From the NCBI GenBank assembly GCA_017509605.1, contig JAFWPH010000053.1, positions 16,224 through 80,223 of the forward strand: a stretch of DNA of 64,000 nucleotides. The letters are read 5' to 3'. The first letter of the stretch is position 1; each line of letters begins with the position of its first letter. The translations under genes were made by a program, and so were the position numbers. Positions 56,429-63,990 of the stretch are shown piece by piece. Under the pieces are notes generated by a model that was not told where the DNA came from, did not search any database, and worked only from the letters and a program-made list of their open reading frames with translations. Source of the stretch: Bacteroidaceae bacterium (lineage in GTDB: Bacteria; Bacteroidota; Bacteroidia; Bacteroidales; Bacteroidaceae).

Positions 56429-58006
56429 TTATCTAATGGTCAATGATTCAATTCTGCAATCGTGCGTTTTGGTCTTGCGGTCGTAGTTGATACCCACGAG
56501 CAGGAGGTTGGAGGTGTATTCGAGCAGTTTCTTCGGATATTGCTTGCGCTTGATTTGACTGATTGCAGAGTCGGCGTCCTTGTTGACTTTCAACTCAAGG
56601 ACTATGGCGGGCGAATCCACATGCTTTCTGGGAATGAGCACGATGTCGGCAAACCCCTTACCACTGGCAAGTTCTCTGTGCATCACATAGTCGTTCCTTG
56701 CATAGAAGTAGGCAATCGACAACACACAGGCCAACGAATTCTCGTTGTTATAACTGAGGATGCTGGTGTTCTCGTCATGGGCGTTTTCCACACCTTGCGC
56801 CACTGCCTCCTCGTCGCCGTCGAGAGTGGCCTGAAGCAGTTCCTCTGACTTCTGCAAGGCATCGACCACTGGCTTCCAATTGTTGGCCTTCACTGCGTTC
56901 ACCATCTCGCCCGTCACCTCACGGTTGGGTATGTAGCACTCGTCCTTGCGCCAGTTGTACGACAAGTAGCCCAAATGTATGAGTACAGTCAGCACATCGT
57001 CCTTGCTGCGGATGTCGAACATGTCGTTACCGAACCCTGTGGGGTCAACCTTGCAGCGTTCTCCAGCCAGCATACGGATGATGTCGTCCTTCAATCCCTC
57101 ATAGTTCATCTTGATGTAGTTCGTTACGGCATCGAAGGCACCAGTCGAGGCCCAGTAACTGCGACAGCGACCAATTTCAACTGCCTGCATCACCGAATTG
57201 GGGTTGAACATCGACAGTTCATCACCTATCTGGTAACCGTCGTACCACTTCACCAGTTCGTCGAAATCCACACCGTACTTTTCCGCCAAGGTGTGAACCT
57301 CATCTTTCGTGAATCCGAAGAATCGCCCCATCTGACGGGGTTCCACCATGGAGTACTCACGGAAGTTATTGAGTGCCGACTGCGTGTTGAATTTCTTGAT
57401 GGGCAAGATTCCTGTCATATAGACCCCCGCGAAGACCTCCATGCCGGATACGTCCTTGAACATGCGGCGCAACAAGTTCAGGTACTCGTCCATTACTTGA
57501 GGCTTGCTTCCAAACTCACGGCAGATAGCATCCCACTCGTCGATGATGAAGATGAAATGTTCGCCAGTCTCGATGCTGATACGCTGGAGAAAGGCCATTA
57601 AATCGTCTTTCTCTCGGAGCGAAATCTGAGGATAGGCTGTCTGGATGTCGGTTTTCAGTTCGTCCTGTATATGCCACACAATACGGTCGTCATTGAAGCG
57701 AGTGATGAATGTGGTCATGTCAAGGTAGATGACTGGGTATTTGTTCAAATGCTCTTCGAAAGAGGGGTTGCTTGCTATTTGCAGGTCTGTGAAGAGTGAG
57801 CGTGAGTCGCAGGAATGGTCATAGTAGGCAGCCAGCATCTTTGCAGCCATGGACTTGCCGAAGCGTCGGCAACGAGTCACACAGATGAACTTCTGTTCAG
57901 TGAAGAGAGTCTGGTTGACTACTCCTATCAACCCCGACTTGTCGATGTACTCGCTGTTGCGTATCTGGCGGAATCCAGAATTCCCCTTGTTGATGTAGAT
58001 GCCCAT
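56429..58006 (-). CDS. AAA-ATPase-like / PD-(D/E)XK nuclease family protein
   Basis: The 525-residue protein starts MGIYINKGNSGFRQIRNSEY. A nucleotide site VTRCRRFGKSMAAKML (P-loop variant FGKS near residue 50) and a Walker B FIFIIDEWDAI (near residue 155) define the AAA-ATPase_like domain. The C-terminal 100 residues hold GFADIVLIP...PAIVLELKVNKDA, the Asp and Glu-x-Lys of a PD-(D/E)XK nuclease fold. Such proteins occur in many copies in gut Bacteroidota genomes; their role is unsettled (mobile-element or defence-linked). It is preceded by a tandemly repeated promoter block. Confidence 0.88.
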   Translation of the reverse strand: MGIYINKGNSGFRQIRNSEYIDKSGLIGVVNQTLFTEQKFICVTRCRRFGKSMAAKMLAAYYDHSCDSRSLFTDLQIASNPSFEEHLNKYPVIYLDMTTFITRFNDDRIVWHIQDELKTDIQTAYPQISLREKDDLMAFLQRISIETGEHFIFIIDEWDAICREFGSKPQVMDEYLNLLRRMFKDVSGMEVFAGVYMTGILPIKKFNTQSALNNFREYSMVEPRQMGRFFGFTKDEVHTLAEKYGVDFDELVKWYDGYQIGDELSMFNPNSVMQAVEIGRCRSYWASTGAFDAVTNYIKMNYEGLKDDIIRMLAGERCKVDPTGFGNDMFDIRSKDDVLTVLIHLGYLSYNWRKDECYIPNREVTGEMVNAVKANNWKPVVDALQKSEELLQATLDGDEEAVAQGVENAHDENTSILSYNNENSLACVLSIAYFYARNDYVMHRELASGKGFADIVLIPRKHVDSPAIVLELKVNKDADSAISQIKRKQYPKKLLEYTSNLLLVGINYDRKTKTHDCRIESLTIR

Positions 58007-58031
58007 GTTGCCTTATAATTCATTGTTGCCA

Positions 58032-58204
58032 CAAAGATAATGCAAATTGAGAGCAGAACGAAATAAATCCATTTATTTCTTATGCCGAAATGCAGCTTAT
58101 CTTCGCTTTTAATGCAAAGATAATGCAAATTGAGCGCAGAACGAAATGAATCCATTCATTTCTTATGCCGAAATGCAGCTTATCTTCGCTTTAATGCAAA
58201 GATA
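58032..58204. repeat. Tandem 83-bp repeat carrying promoter -7 boxes and a covarying palindrome
   Basis: Unit 1 is 58032-58114, unit 2 is 58115-58196, and a third copy starts at 58197 but stops after 8 bases (CAAAGATA). Each unit begins CAAAGATA, which on the minus strand is TATCTTTG, a TAnnTTTG -7 box, so three stacked candidate promoters face the AAA-ATPase gene. Each unit also contains a 20-base palindrome: GAAATAAAT-CC-ATTTATTTC (58060-58079) and GAAATGAAT-CC-ATTCATTTC (58143-58162). The two differ by changes that keep the pairing. Confidence 0.8.
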
Positions 58205-58299
58205 CAACATTTATGATGAAACATGAAAGAAAGCGTTGTTTTTTTGATGATGTGGAAATAAGGAACAAAATGGAATGATGGTCATTAAGGGAAAAGGAC

Positions 58300-58307
58300 T
58301 ACTTTTG
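58300..58307 (+). promoter_or_regulatory. -7 element ahead of a long leader for the GIY-YIG gene
   Basis: TACTTTTG matches TAnnTTTG. If used, the transcript would have a leader of nearly 400 bases before ATG 58703. No good -33 box is visible. Confidence 0.4.
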
Positions 58308-58500
58308 CCCTGAAAGAGAAAAAGTAAACTCACAAAGTAAAAAAATCAGCTCACAATGATACAACTTTCAAGATTTATGCTTAAATTCGCACCGTTAGTT
58401 GAGAAAGACTGACGACATCGAGGAAAGCGATAAAGCTTTGACCCGCTTGTGAATCTGGAAAATTCTTTGTGTACGGGGTAAAAGTTTGAAGGCTGTTCCT

Positions 58501-58636
58501 CCTGCAGTTGTTATATACTGCCATCTCCCTATGGGAGTTGGTTTACATATATATCTGCAGGTGTGAGCTGATTTTCATTCTTACGTACACAGGTATTCCA
58601 GAACCTTCAGGCAGAGAATGTCAAGAAGGCTCACAC
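58501..58636 (+). ncRNA. Structured leader region upstream of the GIY-YIG gene (candidate RNA element)
   Basis: Two exact helices abut: CCTGCAG (58501-58507) with CTGCAGG (58555-58561), enclosing a tight CTCCC-TAT-GGGAG hairpin (58525-58537, with one extra base), and GTGTGAGC (58561-58568) with GCTCACAC (58629-58636), enclosing 60 bases. The arrangement suggests a folded RNA or a remnant of a mobile element. No reading frame in the region looks coding; one of about 60 codons opens only with TTG and has no family features. The region 58205-58500 shows nothing further except AAAGC/GCTTT pairing near 58420. Confidence 0.4.
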
Positions 58637-58702
58637 TCTATGTATGGTTATATGAAAATAAAGGTGCCTCACTATTGGAGAAATCATAAAAAAGAATAAG
58701 AA

Positions 58703-59491
58703 ATGAATAACGATAATAACGGTAAATTATCCTATTGTGGCTCAACCACAGTAGAAGCTACCGTGGATGAGAAGCTGGAGTACTATGTTTACGCTCTACT
58801 TGATCCCACTGACAATGTAATCTTCTACGTTGGCAAAGGCAAAAATGGTAGAATCGTTGACCATATCAAAGAAGCGAAAGCTGCACTGAAGAGCCAACGT
58901 AAGCAAAGCAAGAAGGTGGAAAGGATACTGAAAGTGCTTACAGATTTAGGGCAGATTAAATTTTTGATTCTTCGCTCAGGTTTATCGGAAAAGAATGCTT
59001 ATGAGGTAGAGGGAACGATGATAGACTTCCTAATGAACAAAGACTATGATTTTAGTCGAATAGCTGATTTGCAGAATGTTCAAGGCGGGCATCATAATGA
59101 CACCAATGGAATGATGACTTTTGATGATATGCAACGTATCGTAAGCTCAGAGCCAGCCATAATCAACGATGGAGAAAAGATTTTAGCTATCAGTATCAAT
59201 TCTTCATACTTTCCGAGCAAACGTGATGTTTATGCGGCGGTGAGAAGTTGTTGGCATGTTGATGTCAAACATGCCCAAAGGGCAAGGTATATTGCAGCCG
59301 TTTTTCAGGGAGTGATAGTAGGGCTTTATGAAAATGCTCACTGGCAGGAAGTGATGCCCTCTGAAACACCTTCGCGATATGAATTCAATGCAGACCAAGT
59401 AGAAGACCAAGACGTGAAGGATAGACTGTTATATCATAAGTGGATGTTGGGTTTCGGTTCGGGCAATCCAATAAGGTATAATTATTTATGA
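58703..59491 (+). CDS. GIY-YIG nuclease-domain protein, LEM-3-like subgroup
   Basis: The 262-residue protein has an N-terminal GIY-YIG domain: YYVYALLDPTD (the GIY part, residues about 27-37) and VIFYVGKGKNGRIVDHI (the YIG part, ending in GKG), with Glu128-type metal ligand in the ENAYEVEG-like segment NAYEVEGTMIDFL. The C-terminal half (ILAISINSSYF to GLYENAHWQEV) resembles a PUA/EVE-like domain. The GKG variant fits the LEM-3/COG3680 subgroup, known in bacteria mainly as uncharacterised proteins. It precedes the RiPP-like cluster by about 95 bases; a functional link is not shown. Confidence 0.75.
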   Translation: MNNDNNGKLSYCGSTTVEATVDEKLEYYVYALLDPTDNVIFYVGKGKNGRIVDHIKEAKAALKSQRKQSKKVERILKVLTDLGQIKFLILRSGLSEKNAYEVEGTMIDFLMNKDYDFSRIADLQNVQGGHHNDTNGMMTFDDMQRIVSSEPAIINDGEKILAISINSSYFPSKRDVYAAVRSCWHVDVKHAQRARYIAAVFQGVIVGLYENAHWQEVMPSETPSRYEFNADQVEDQDVKDRLLYHKWMLGFGSGNPIRYNYL

Positions 59492-59586
59492 TGCTTTGGA
59501 CTGCTTAAGCACAATAATACTAACATAGGAGGAAGTCGAAAATCCTGAAAAGAGTAGACAGAAATATCAATGAGCTAAAAGATAAC

Positions 59587-59736
59587 ATGAAAAAGTATCA
59601 GAAAGCAAAAATTATCGCAAAGAACCTTCCTTCGGGTTCTTATGCTGCTGGATGTCCAGCAAAAGAGGGCAGGGGTTGTGGACACTCTCTTATCTGGGCA
59701 GGAGCTTCTTGTCGTGATTGCGAGCGCACAAAGTAA
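59587..59736 (+). CDS. Putative ribosomal peptide (RiPP) precursor, 49 residues, four Cys
   Basis: ATG 59587 to TAA 59734-59736 encodes a peptide starting MKKYQKAKIIAKNLPSGSYA and continuing with a Gly/Ala/Cys-rich tail. Cysteines are at 23, 31, 42 and 45, the last two in SCRDCERTK. The layout of a basic leader of about 16 residues and a small Cys-rich core ahead of two radical SAM/SPASM genes with PqqD-like domains is the usual pattern of a radical-SAM-modified RiPP substrate. There is no GG motif and no transporter peptidase site I can recognise. A hairpin separates it from the downstream genes. It could also be a stand-alone small Cys-rich protein. Confidence 0.7.
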   Translation: MKKYQKAKIIAKNLPSGSYAAGCPAKEGRGCGHSLIWAGASCRDCERTK

Positions 59737-59748
59737 AAAATCTTCACA

Positions 59749-59790
59749 GGATTAAGCATTCACCTGGTTGGATGCTTAATCCATTTTAAC
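59749..59790 (+). terminator. Hairpin between the peptide gene and the modification genes (possible attenuator)
   Basis: GGATTAAGCAT (59749-59759) pairs exactly with ATGCTTAATCC (59772-59782) across a 12-base loop, followed by ATTTTAAC. The weak U-tract suggests partial read-through, a common way to make more precursor peptide than enzyme. Confidence 0.65.
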
Positions 59791-59811
59791 ACCTATATTA
59801 TGATATAAAAA

Positions 59812-60219
59812 ATGAATAATCCCAATTTTCTTCTTGCCCAAAACCTTTCAAATAATACTTTATTGTTCAAAGATTGGGGATTTACTTCCATACCAAATAA
59901 CTGGTTTCCATTGAACAAAAGTAATAATTCTCCATTATATAGTATAGTCTACAATGAAGATTGCTACAAATTAGTTATTGTTTCAGAGAGTCTATCTTCT
60001 ATCGAGATTCTCAATGAGATTTTGTACAAAATAAAAGAATTTTTAAAAGAAGGGAAACCAATTTCAAGCTGTTTGTTCTGTGTAGAACATTTTGATGCCA
60101 TACAATTCTCTGATTCATTCATCATTGAAGATGCCGATAATGGAAATAAAGTGATAAAACAAAAGATGATTGGCAACCCAATTGATGTTGACATTTATTT
60201 TATAATTCAAAAATTATGA
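59812..60219 (+). CDS. Unknown 135-residue protein in the RiPP-like cluster
   Basis: The protein starts MNNPNFLLAQNLSNNTLLFK and is rich in Asn, Ile and Ser. It has two Cys residues near residues 94-97 (SSCLFCVEHF). No signal peptide, membrane segment or known motif is visible. Its stop overlaps the start of the first radical SAM gene as ATGA, so it is translated with it and probably acts in the same pathway, perhaps as a scaffold or immunity factor. The strong A/T bias matches the two radical SAM genes. Confidence 0.6.
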   Translation: MNNPNFLLAQNLSNNTLLFKDWGFTSIPNNWFPLNKSNNSPLYSIVYNEDCYKLVIVSESLSSIEILNEILYKIKEFLKEGKPISSCLFCVEHFDAIQFSDSFIIEDADNGNKVIKQKMIGNPIDVDIYFIIQKL

Positions 60220-61694
60220 TTACTCGACAATCAAAGAACTCATTTATTAGATGCACGGAACATTATGGTTACATTATAAACCAATTAACCCGCCAAGACC
60301 GTGTATATAACGAAGTAGGGAGCATGTTTCTCAGGCATATAAGTAGAAATCCTCAAAATGTAGATTCTATTATCTATGACCTCCTTGCACAATTTGATGA
60401 TGTCAGCGAAGAACAACTAAAATCTGATTTCTTAGAGTTTCTCTTAGATCTAGAGAAGGCACAATTTGTAGTAATCGGAAACAGCAAGGAAGAACTTGAC
60501 CAAAAGGACCAATCGTTCACTTATGCTATAGAAAGACCAAATACATTGATTGAAAATTTTTACCAAGAAACAAGAGAAAAGGTGCCTGACAATACGCAAA
60601 ATTTTTTTCTTGAAGAAGTCCAAGGACGACCACTAATCTCTGCATTACAATTCGAACTTTCAAGCCGGTGCAACGAACGATGTATACATTGCTATATCCC
60701 AAATGAGAAGAAGAATTCGGGAATAGATATGCCATTGAATAAAGTTAAAAGTATACTGGATGAGTTTGCTGATATGGGAGGTATCCATGTGACTTTGTCT
60801 GGAGGCGAGGCTTTTTTACACAAGGATTTGCTGGATATTTGCAGATATTGCAGAGAAAAGGATTTGAAGATAAGTATTCTCTCAAATCTCATTTCCTTGA
60901 AGGATGAGGACATAATCGGGCTAAAAACGGTCAATGTGTCCTTGATACAAACATCATTATATTCAATGGATGAAGAAATTCATGACAAAATCACCAAGGT
61001 TAAGGGCTCATGGACTAAAACAAAGAATGCAATAGAGAAACTTGTTGCCGCTGATATACCTGTGCAGATTTCGTGCCCTTTAATGAAAGCGAATAAAGAT
61101 GGCTATCGGGCAGTCCTAGAGTATGCGAGAAGTTTGAAAATTAAAGCGCAAACCGATTACATCATGATGGCTGAGTCGAACCTGGATACAAGCAATTTGT
61201 CCAACAGGCTATCTCTGGAAGAAACAGAACAAGTAATACGGGATATCTTAGAGTTTGATCTTGATTATCATGAGCTGACACTAATCCAAAAGCCTAAAAC
61301 GGAGGAACTATCATTTGATAAAGAGAGATTTTTGAAACAACCCGTATGTGGTGTAGGTTACGACAATTGCTGTATTACTGCCAATGGAGATGTCTATCCG
61401 TGTGCGGGGTGGCAATCCTTCATTTTGGGAAATGTATACAAACAATCACTGAAAGAGATTTGGGAAAAGAGTGAAAAAATAAAAGAACTTCGTAAGATAA
61501 CCCAAGCCAGTTTTCCGAAATGTGTTAGTTGTGAAGCATTTAATTATTGTAATAGATGCTTGGTAAGAAACTTTAATGAAAGCAATGGTGATATGTTCAA
61601 CATACCACAACATTTCTGCGATGTGGCATTCCTAAATATGAGATTAGTAAAAGAATACGAGGAAAATTTAAAGGATAAAGTATATACAAGTTGA
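60216..61694 (+). CDS. Radical SAM/SPASM peptide maturase with N-terminal PqqD-like domain (A)
   Basis: The 492-residue protein has residues 1-90 resembling a PqqD-type RiPP recognition element. The radical SAM domain carries CNERCIHC (Cys152, 156, 159) for the catalytic [4Fe-4S] cluster and TLSGGE (194-199) of the SAM-binding region. The C-terminal SPASM domain (about 375-470) has Cys378, 385, 386, 396, 436, 439, 445, 448 and 468, enough for two auxiliary clusters. It is expected to install a C-S, C-C or other crosslink on the peptide at 59587. Chemistry cannot be predicted. It is followed by its paralogue after 4 bases. Confidence 0.85.
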   Translation: MITRQSKNSFIRCTEHYGYIINQLTRQDRVYNEVGSMFLRHISRNPQNVDSIIYDLLAQFDDVSEEQLKSDFLEFLLDLEKAQFVVIGNSKEELDQKDQSFTYAIERPNTLIENFYQETREKVPDNTQNFFLEEVQGRPLISALQFELSSRCNERCIHCYIPNEKKNSGIDMPLNKVKSILDEFADMGGIHVTLSGGEAFLHKDLLDICRYCREKDLKISILSNLISLKDEDIIGLKTVNVSLIQTSLYSMDEEIHDKITKVKGSWTKTKNAIEKLVAADIPVQISCPLMKANKDGYRAVLEYARSLKIKAQTDYIMMAESNLDTSNLSNRLSLEETEQVIRDILEFDLDYHELTLIQKPKTEELSFDKERFLKQPVCGVGYDNCCITANGDVYPCAGWQSFILGNVYKQSLKEIWEKSEKIKELRKITQASFPKCVSCEAFNYCNRCLVRNFNESNGDMFNIPQHFCDVAFLNMRLVKEYEENLKDKVYTS

Positions 61695-61698
61695 TTAT

Positions 61699-63030
61699 AT
61701 GTTTGTAAAAAAGGCTGATACAACTATTGTCAGAAGCACAGAGGATGGAGCTTATTTAACAAATGTCGCTACAGGAGAGAATTGTTTCATTAACGAGACA
61801 GGACTTGTTTTTATGAAAAACATTGATGGTTTCGTTCAAGATATTTCTTTAATAGCTGAAAGATTAGCGCCGTTGTATGAAGACATAACAAAAGAAGAAT
61901 TGGCTGATGACCTAACTTCTTTTTATCAAACTATGAGCGAAAGCAATTATGTTGTTTTAGCTAAAGAAAGAGATGAGATAGAAGACTATCCATTAAATTC
62001 TCTTCATTTGGAAATAACAAATGCTTGCAATGAACGTTGTATTCATTGTTTTATTCCTAACATATTGAAAAAAAATGCTCATAAAATATCTTATGAACAT
62101 TTTCGAAAAATCGTTGATGAATTTAGAAACTTAGGTGGACAAGTAATAACATTATCGGGAGGAGAACCTCTTTTGCATGAATCATTCTTGGATATGGTAA
62201 ATTATTGCGCTGATAAATATCTGCGGGTTAATTTATTCAGCAACTTAACATTATTGAATGAAAAGCATATTGATACATTTAGCAACATTCAGTTTGGACT
62301 TGTTCAGGCATCAGTATACTCTTTGGATTCTAAAGTCCACGATTATATAACAATGTGTAGTGGGTCGTTAGAGAAAACTCTTGCCTCCATCAGAGCATTA
62401 ATATCAGCTGGAATTGACGTTCAATTGGCAGTACCTATTATGTATCAGAATAAAGATAGCATAGCTGATATCTTAGATTTTGTGGAGCGCAATTCTGTTA
62501 CAGTAAGATTTACGACAGAGATTATTCCGCAATTAGATGGTAATGATTCGTTTATGAAGAATTATGCAATAAACAAGCAACAAAAACGTCATCTTGTATG
62601 TGATATAATCAAAAAAGTCAATAATCGAAGGGTGTTGAATTCACTCTTTGAGATAAGTGAAAATAGTAATGACTTATTTTCTAATCCAAAAAGCTATTTA
62701 AAGTCAAGTTTTTGCCCCGCAGGCATAAATTCTTGTAGCATTTCTGCTGATGGGAACATCTACCCTTGTCCTTCATGGCATAAATATTGCCTTGGGAATT
62801 GTTTAAAAGATTCTTTGGTGAATGTATGGAAAAAGAGTTCTACACTTAGTTGGATTCGGGCAGTAAATCGACATGAAACCTTTAAGCAGTGTTTAGAATG
62901 TAATCTTTTAGACTATTGTAATAGATGCTTAGCTTTAAATGAACGAATCAACAATGGGGAAATACTTAAAGTCAATCAAAATAACTGTGAAGATGCGGAA
63001 TTTTTGAAAAACCAATTAGATATTATATAA
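61699..63030 (+). CDS. Radical SAM/SPASM peptide maturase with N-terminal PqqD-like domain (B)
   Basis: The 443-residue protein has a PqqD-like start (residues 1-90, ENCFINETGLVFMKNIDG), then CNERCIHC (Cys110, 114, 117), TLSGGEPLL and a SPASM domain with Cys339, 346, 357, 364, 398, 401, 407, 410 and 430. It shares the layout and many motifs of the preceding maturase but is clearly diverged (I judge it a distant paralogue), so the two probably act on different residues of one peptide or in sequence. Two PqqD-like domains in one small cluster is unusual. The gene is co-transcribed with the others. Confidence 0.85.
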   Translation: MFVKKADTTIVRSTEDGAYLTNVATGENCFINETGLVFMKNIDGFVQDISLIAERLAPLYEDITKEELADDLTSFYQTMSESNYVVLAKERDEIEDYPLNSLHLEITNACNERCIHCFIPNILKKNAHKISYEHFRKIVDEFRNLGGQVITLSGGEPLLHESFLDMVNYCADKYLRVNLFSNLTLLNEKHIDTFSNIQFGLVQASVYSLDSKVHDYITMCSGSLEKTLASIRALISAGIDVQLAVPIMYQNKDSIADILDFVERNSVTVRFTTEIIPQLDGNDSFMKNYAINKQQKRHLVCDIIKKVNNRRVLNSLFEISENSNDLFSNPKSYLKSSFCPAGINSCSISADGNIYPCPSWHKYCLGNCLKDSLVNVWKKSSTLSWIRAVNRHETFKQCLECNLLDYCNRCLALNERINNGEILKVNQNNCEDAEFLKNQLDII

Positions 63031-63046
63031 AACTATAGGATGGAGT

Positions 63047-63781
63047 ATGATTGACAATCATGTACACGTCGGTTGGTATGTAGATGGATATCATTCGCCT
63101 GAGGAAATCTGGAAAGCCGAACAAGAAGCAGGGATCGATGAGATAGCTGTTTCTAGTACCTCAACTTGCGCAGAACTATATAAGCTCGTAGTTCGAGAGA
63201 TGCGTGAACTTATATATATTGGTGGCTCGTGCATCCATCCCCTGTTGTGGCTTACTCCCCGGATGATGAAGACATGGGGTATCCGCTACATGCTCCATTC
63301 GAGGATAAGGTGGGAGGGCGTAAAAATGCATTGGAAGGCACATAGAGAATGGTTCTATAACCGTCCCTTGCTGATGGATGCCCTTGATGTGGCTAGATGT
63401 TTGCAAGTCCCCGTGTTGCTACATACAGGAGATTTCAAGGAATGCCATGCGCGCGTCTTCTTAAATCTTTGCCGCCAGCATGAGGACTTGACGTTCGTGC
63501 TGGCGCACGGGTGGCCCATCGGTGAGACAATGGAAGTGCTTGCCCTATGCAGTAATACCTATGTAGATACGGCATTTATGCCCGTTGAAGATGTTATGAC
63601 CTTGGCTCATAATGGCTTCACACAACGAACGCTCTTCGGCACTGATGCTCCAATCAACCAAGTCTTCTACAAAGAAATGACAACATCGCAGTACATCAAG
63701 TATTGTCTAACAACCCTAAAGAACAAACTGCCACCAGAGACGTATGAGCAAATTGTATCCAATGTCTTATATCATCAATAA
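63047..63781 (+). CDS. Amidohydrolase-family metal-dependent hydrolase
   Basis: The 244-residue protein has the TIM-barrel amidohydrolase pattern: IDNHVHVGW (His5, His7), VLLHTGDF (His126), VLAHGWP (His154) and FGTDAP (Asp200). Amidohydrolases cut amides or similar bonds with one or two metal ions; relatives of this short form include TatD/PHP-like and uncharacterised proteins. It follows the second radical SAM gene by 16 bases and is less A/T-rich. It could mature or degrade the modified peptide or provide self-protection; this is inference from position only. Confidence 0.75.
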   Translation: MIDNHVHVGWYVDGYHSPEEIWKAEQEAGIDEIAVSSTSTCAELYKLVVREMRELIYIGGSCIHPLLWLTPRMMKTWGIRYMLHSRIRWEGVKMHWKAHREWFYNRPLLMDALDVARCLQVPVLLHTGDFKECHARVFLNLCRQHEDLTFVLAHGWPIGETMEVLALCSNTYVDTAFMPVEDVMTLAHNGFTQRTLFGTDAPINQVFYKEMTTSQYIKYCLTTLKNKLPPETYEQIVSNVLYHQ

Positions 63782-63808
63782 TAGTTCTCTCAACAAAAAA
63801 CGAGTTAT

Positions 63809-63883
63809 ATGGATTTGGAATTTCAGGGAATTGCACTCTTTCAAGAAGAAAATCATAAACTAGGGAATGTCGTAAATAATTAA
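63809..63883 (+). CDS. Short frame (24 codons) after the amidohydrolase
   Basis: ATG 63809 opens MDLEFQGIALFQEENHK..., ending at TAA 63881-63883. It begins 28 bases after the amidohydrolase stop. It might be a tiny operon-end peptide or the head of a gene truncated by rearrangement, since a promoter and an inverted repeat follow. No family recognised. Confidence 0.25.
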   Translation: MDLEFQGIALFQEENHKLGNVVNN

Positions 63884-63926
63884 GAATATTTATAACTAAT
63901 TGATTGGCAATATGATAGAAAATTTG

Positions 63927-63934
63927 TACCTTTG
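63927..63934 (+). promoter_or_regulatory. -7 element facing the right edge
   Basis: TACCTTTG fits TAnnTTTG, with an ATTG about 20 bases upstream (63903-63906) as a weak -33 box. It would drive a gene beginning beyond the window. Confidence 0.55.
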
Positions 63935-63949
63935 TATGTAATAATAAAA

Positions 63950-63990
63950 ATTCCCTCGACCACCCTGAGAAAGTGACAAATCGAGGGAAT
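63950..63990. repeat. Inverted repeat at the right edge
   Basis: ATTCCCTCGA (63950-63959) and TCGAGGGAAT (63981-63990) pair exactly across 21 bases. It begins 16 bases after the promoter element, so the hairpin would form at the very start of the transcript. It could be a leader hairpin or the end of a mobile element. Confidence 0.55.

Noticed and set aside
58032..58204. CRISPR-like array
   Set aside because: Units are 83 bp, adjacent without spacers, and only two full copies exist; no cas genes.
58501..58702. Short frame of about 63 codons upstream of the GIY-YIG gene, and a group II intron reading of this region
   Set aside because: The frame opens only with TTG and has no coding character. 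No domain V-like sequence or reverse transcriptase is present.
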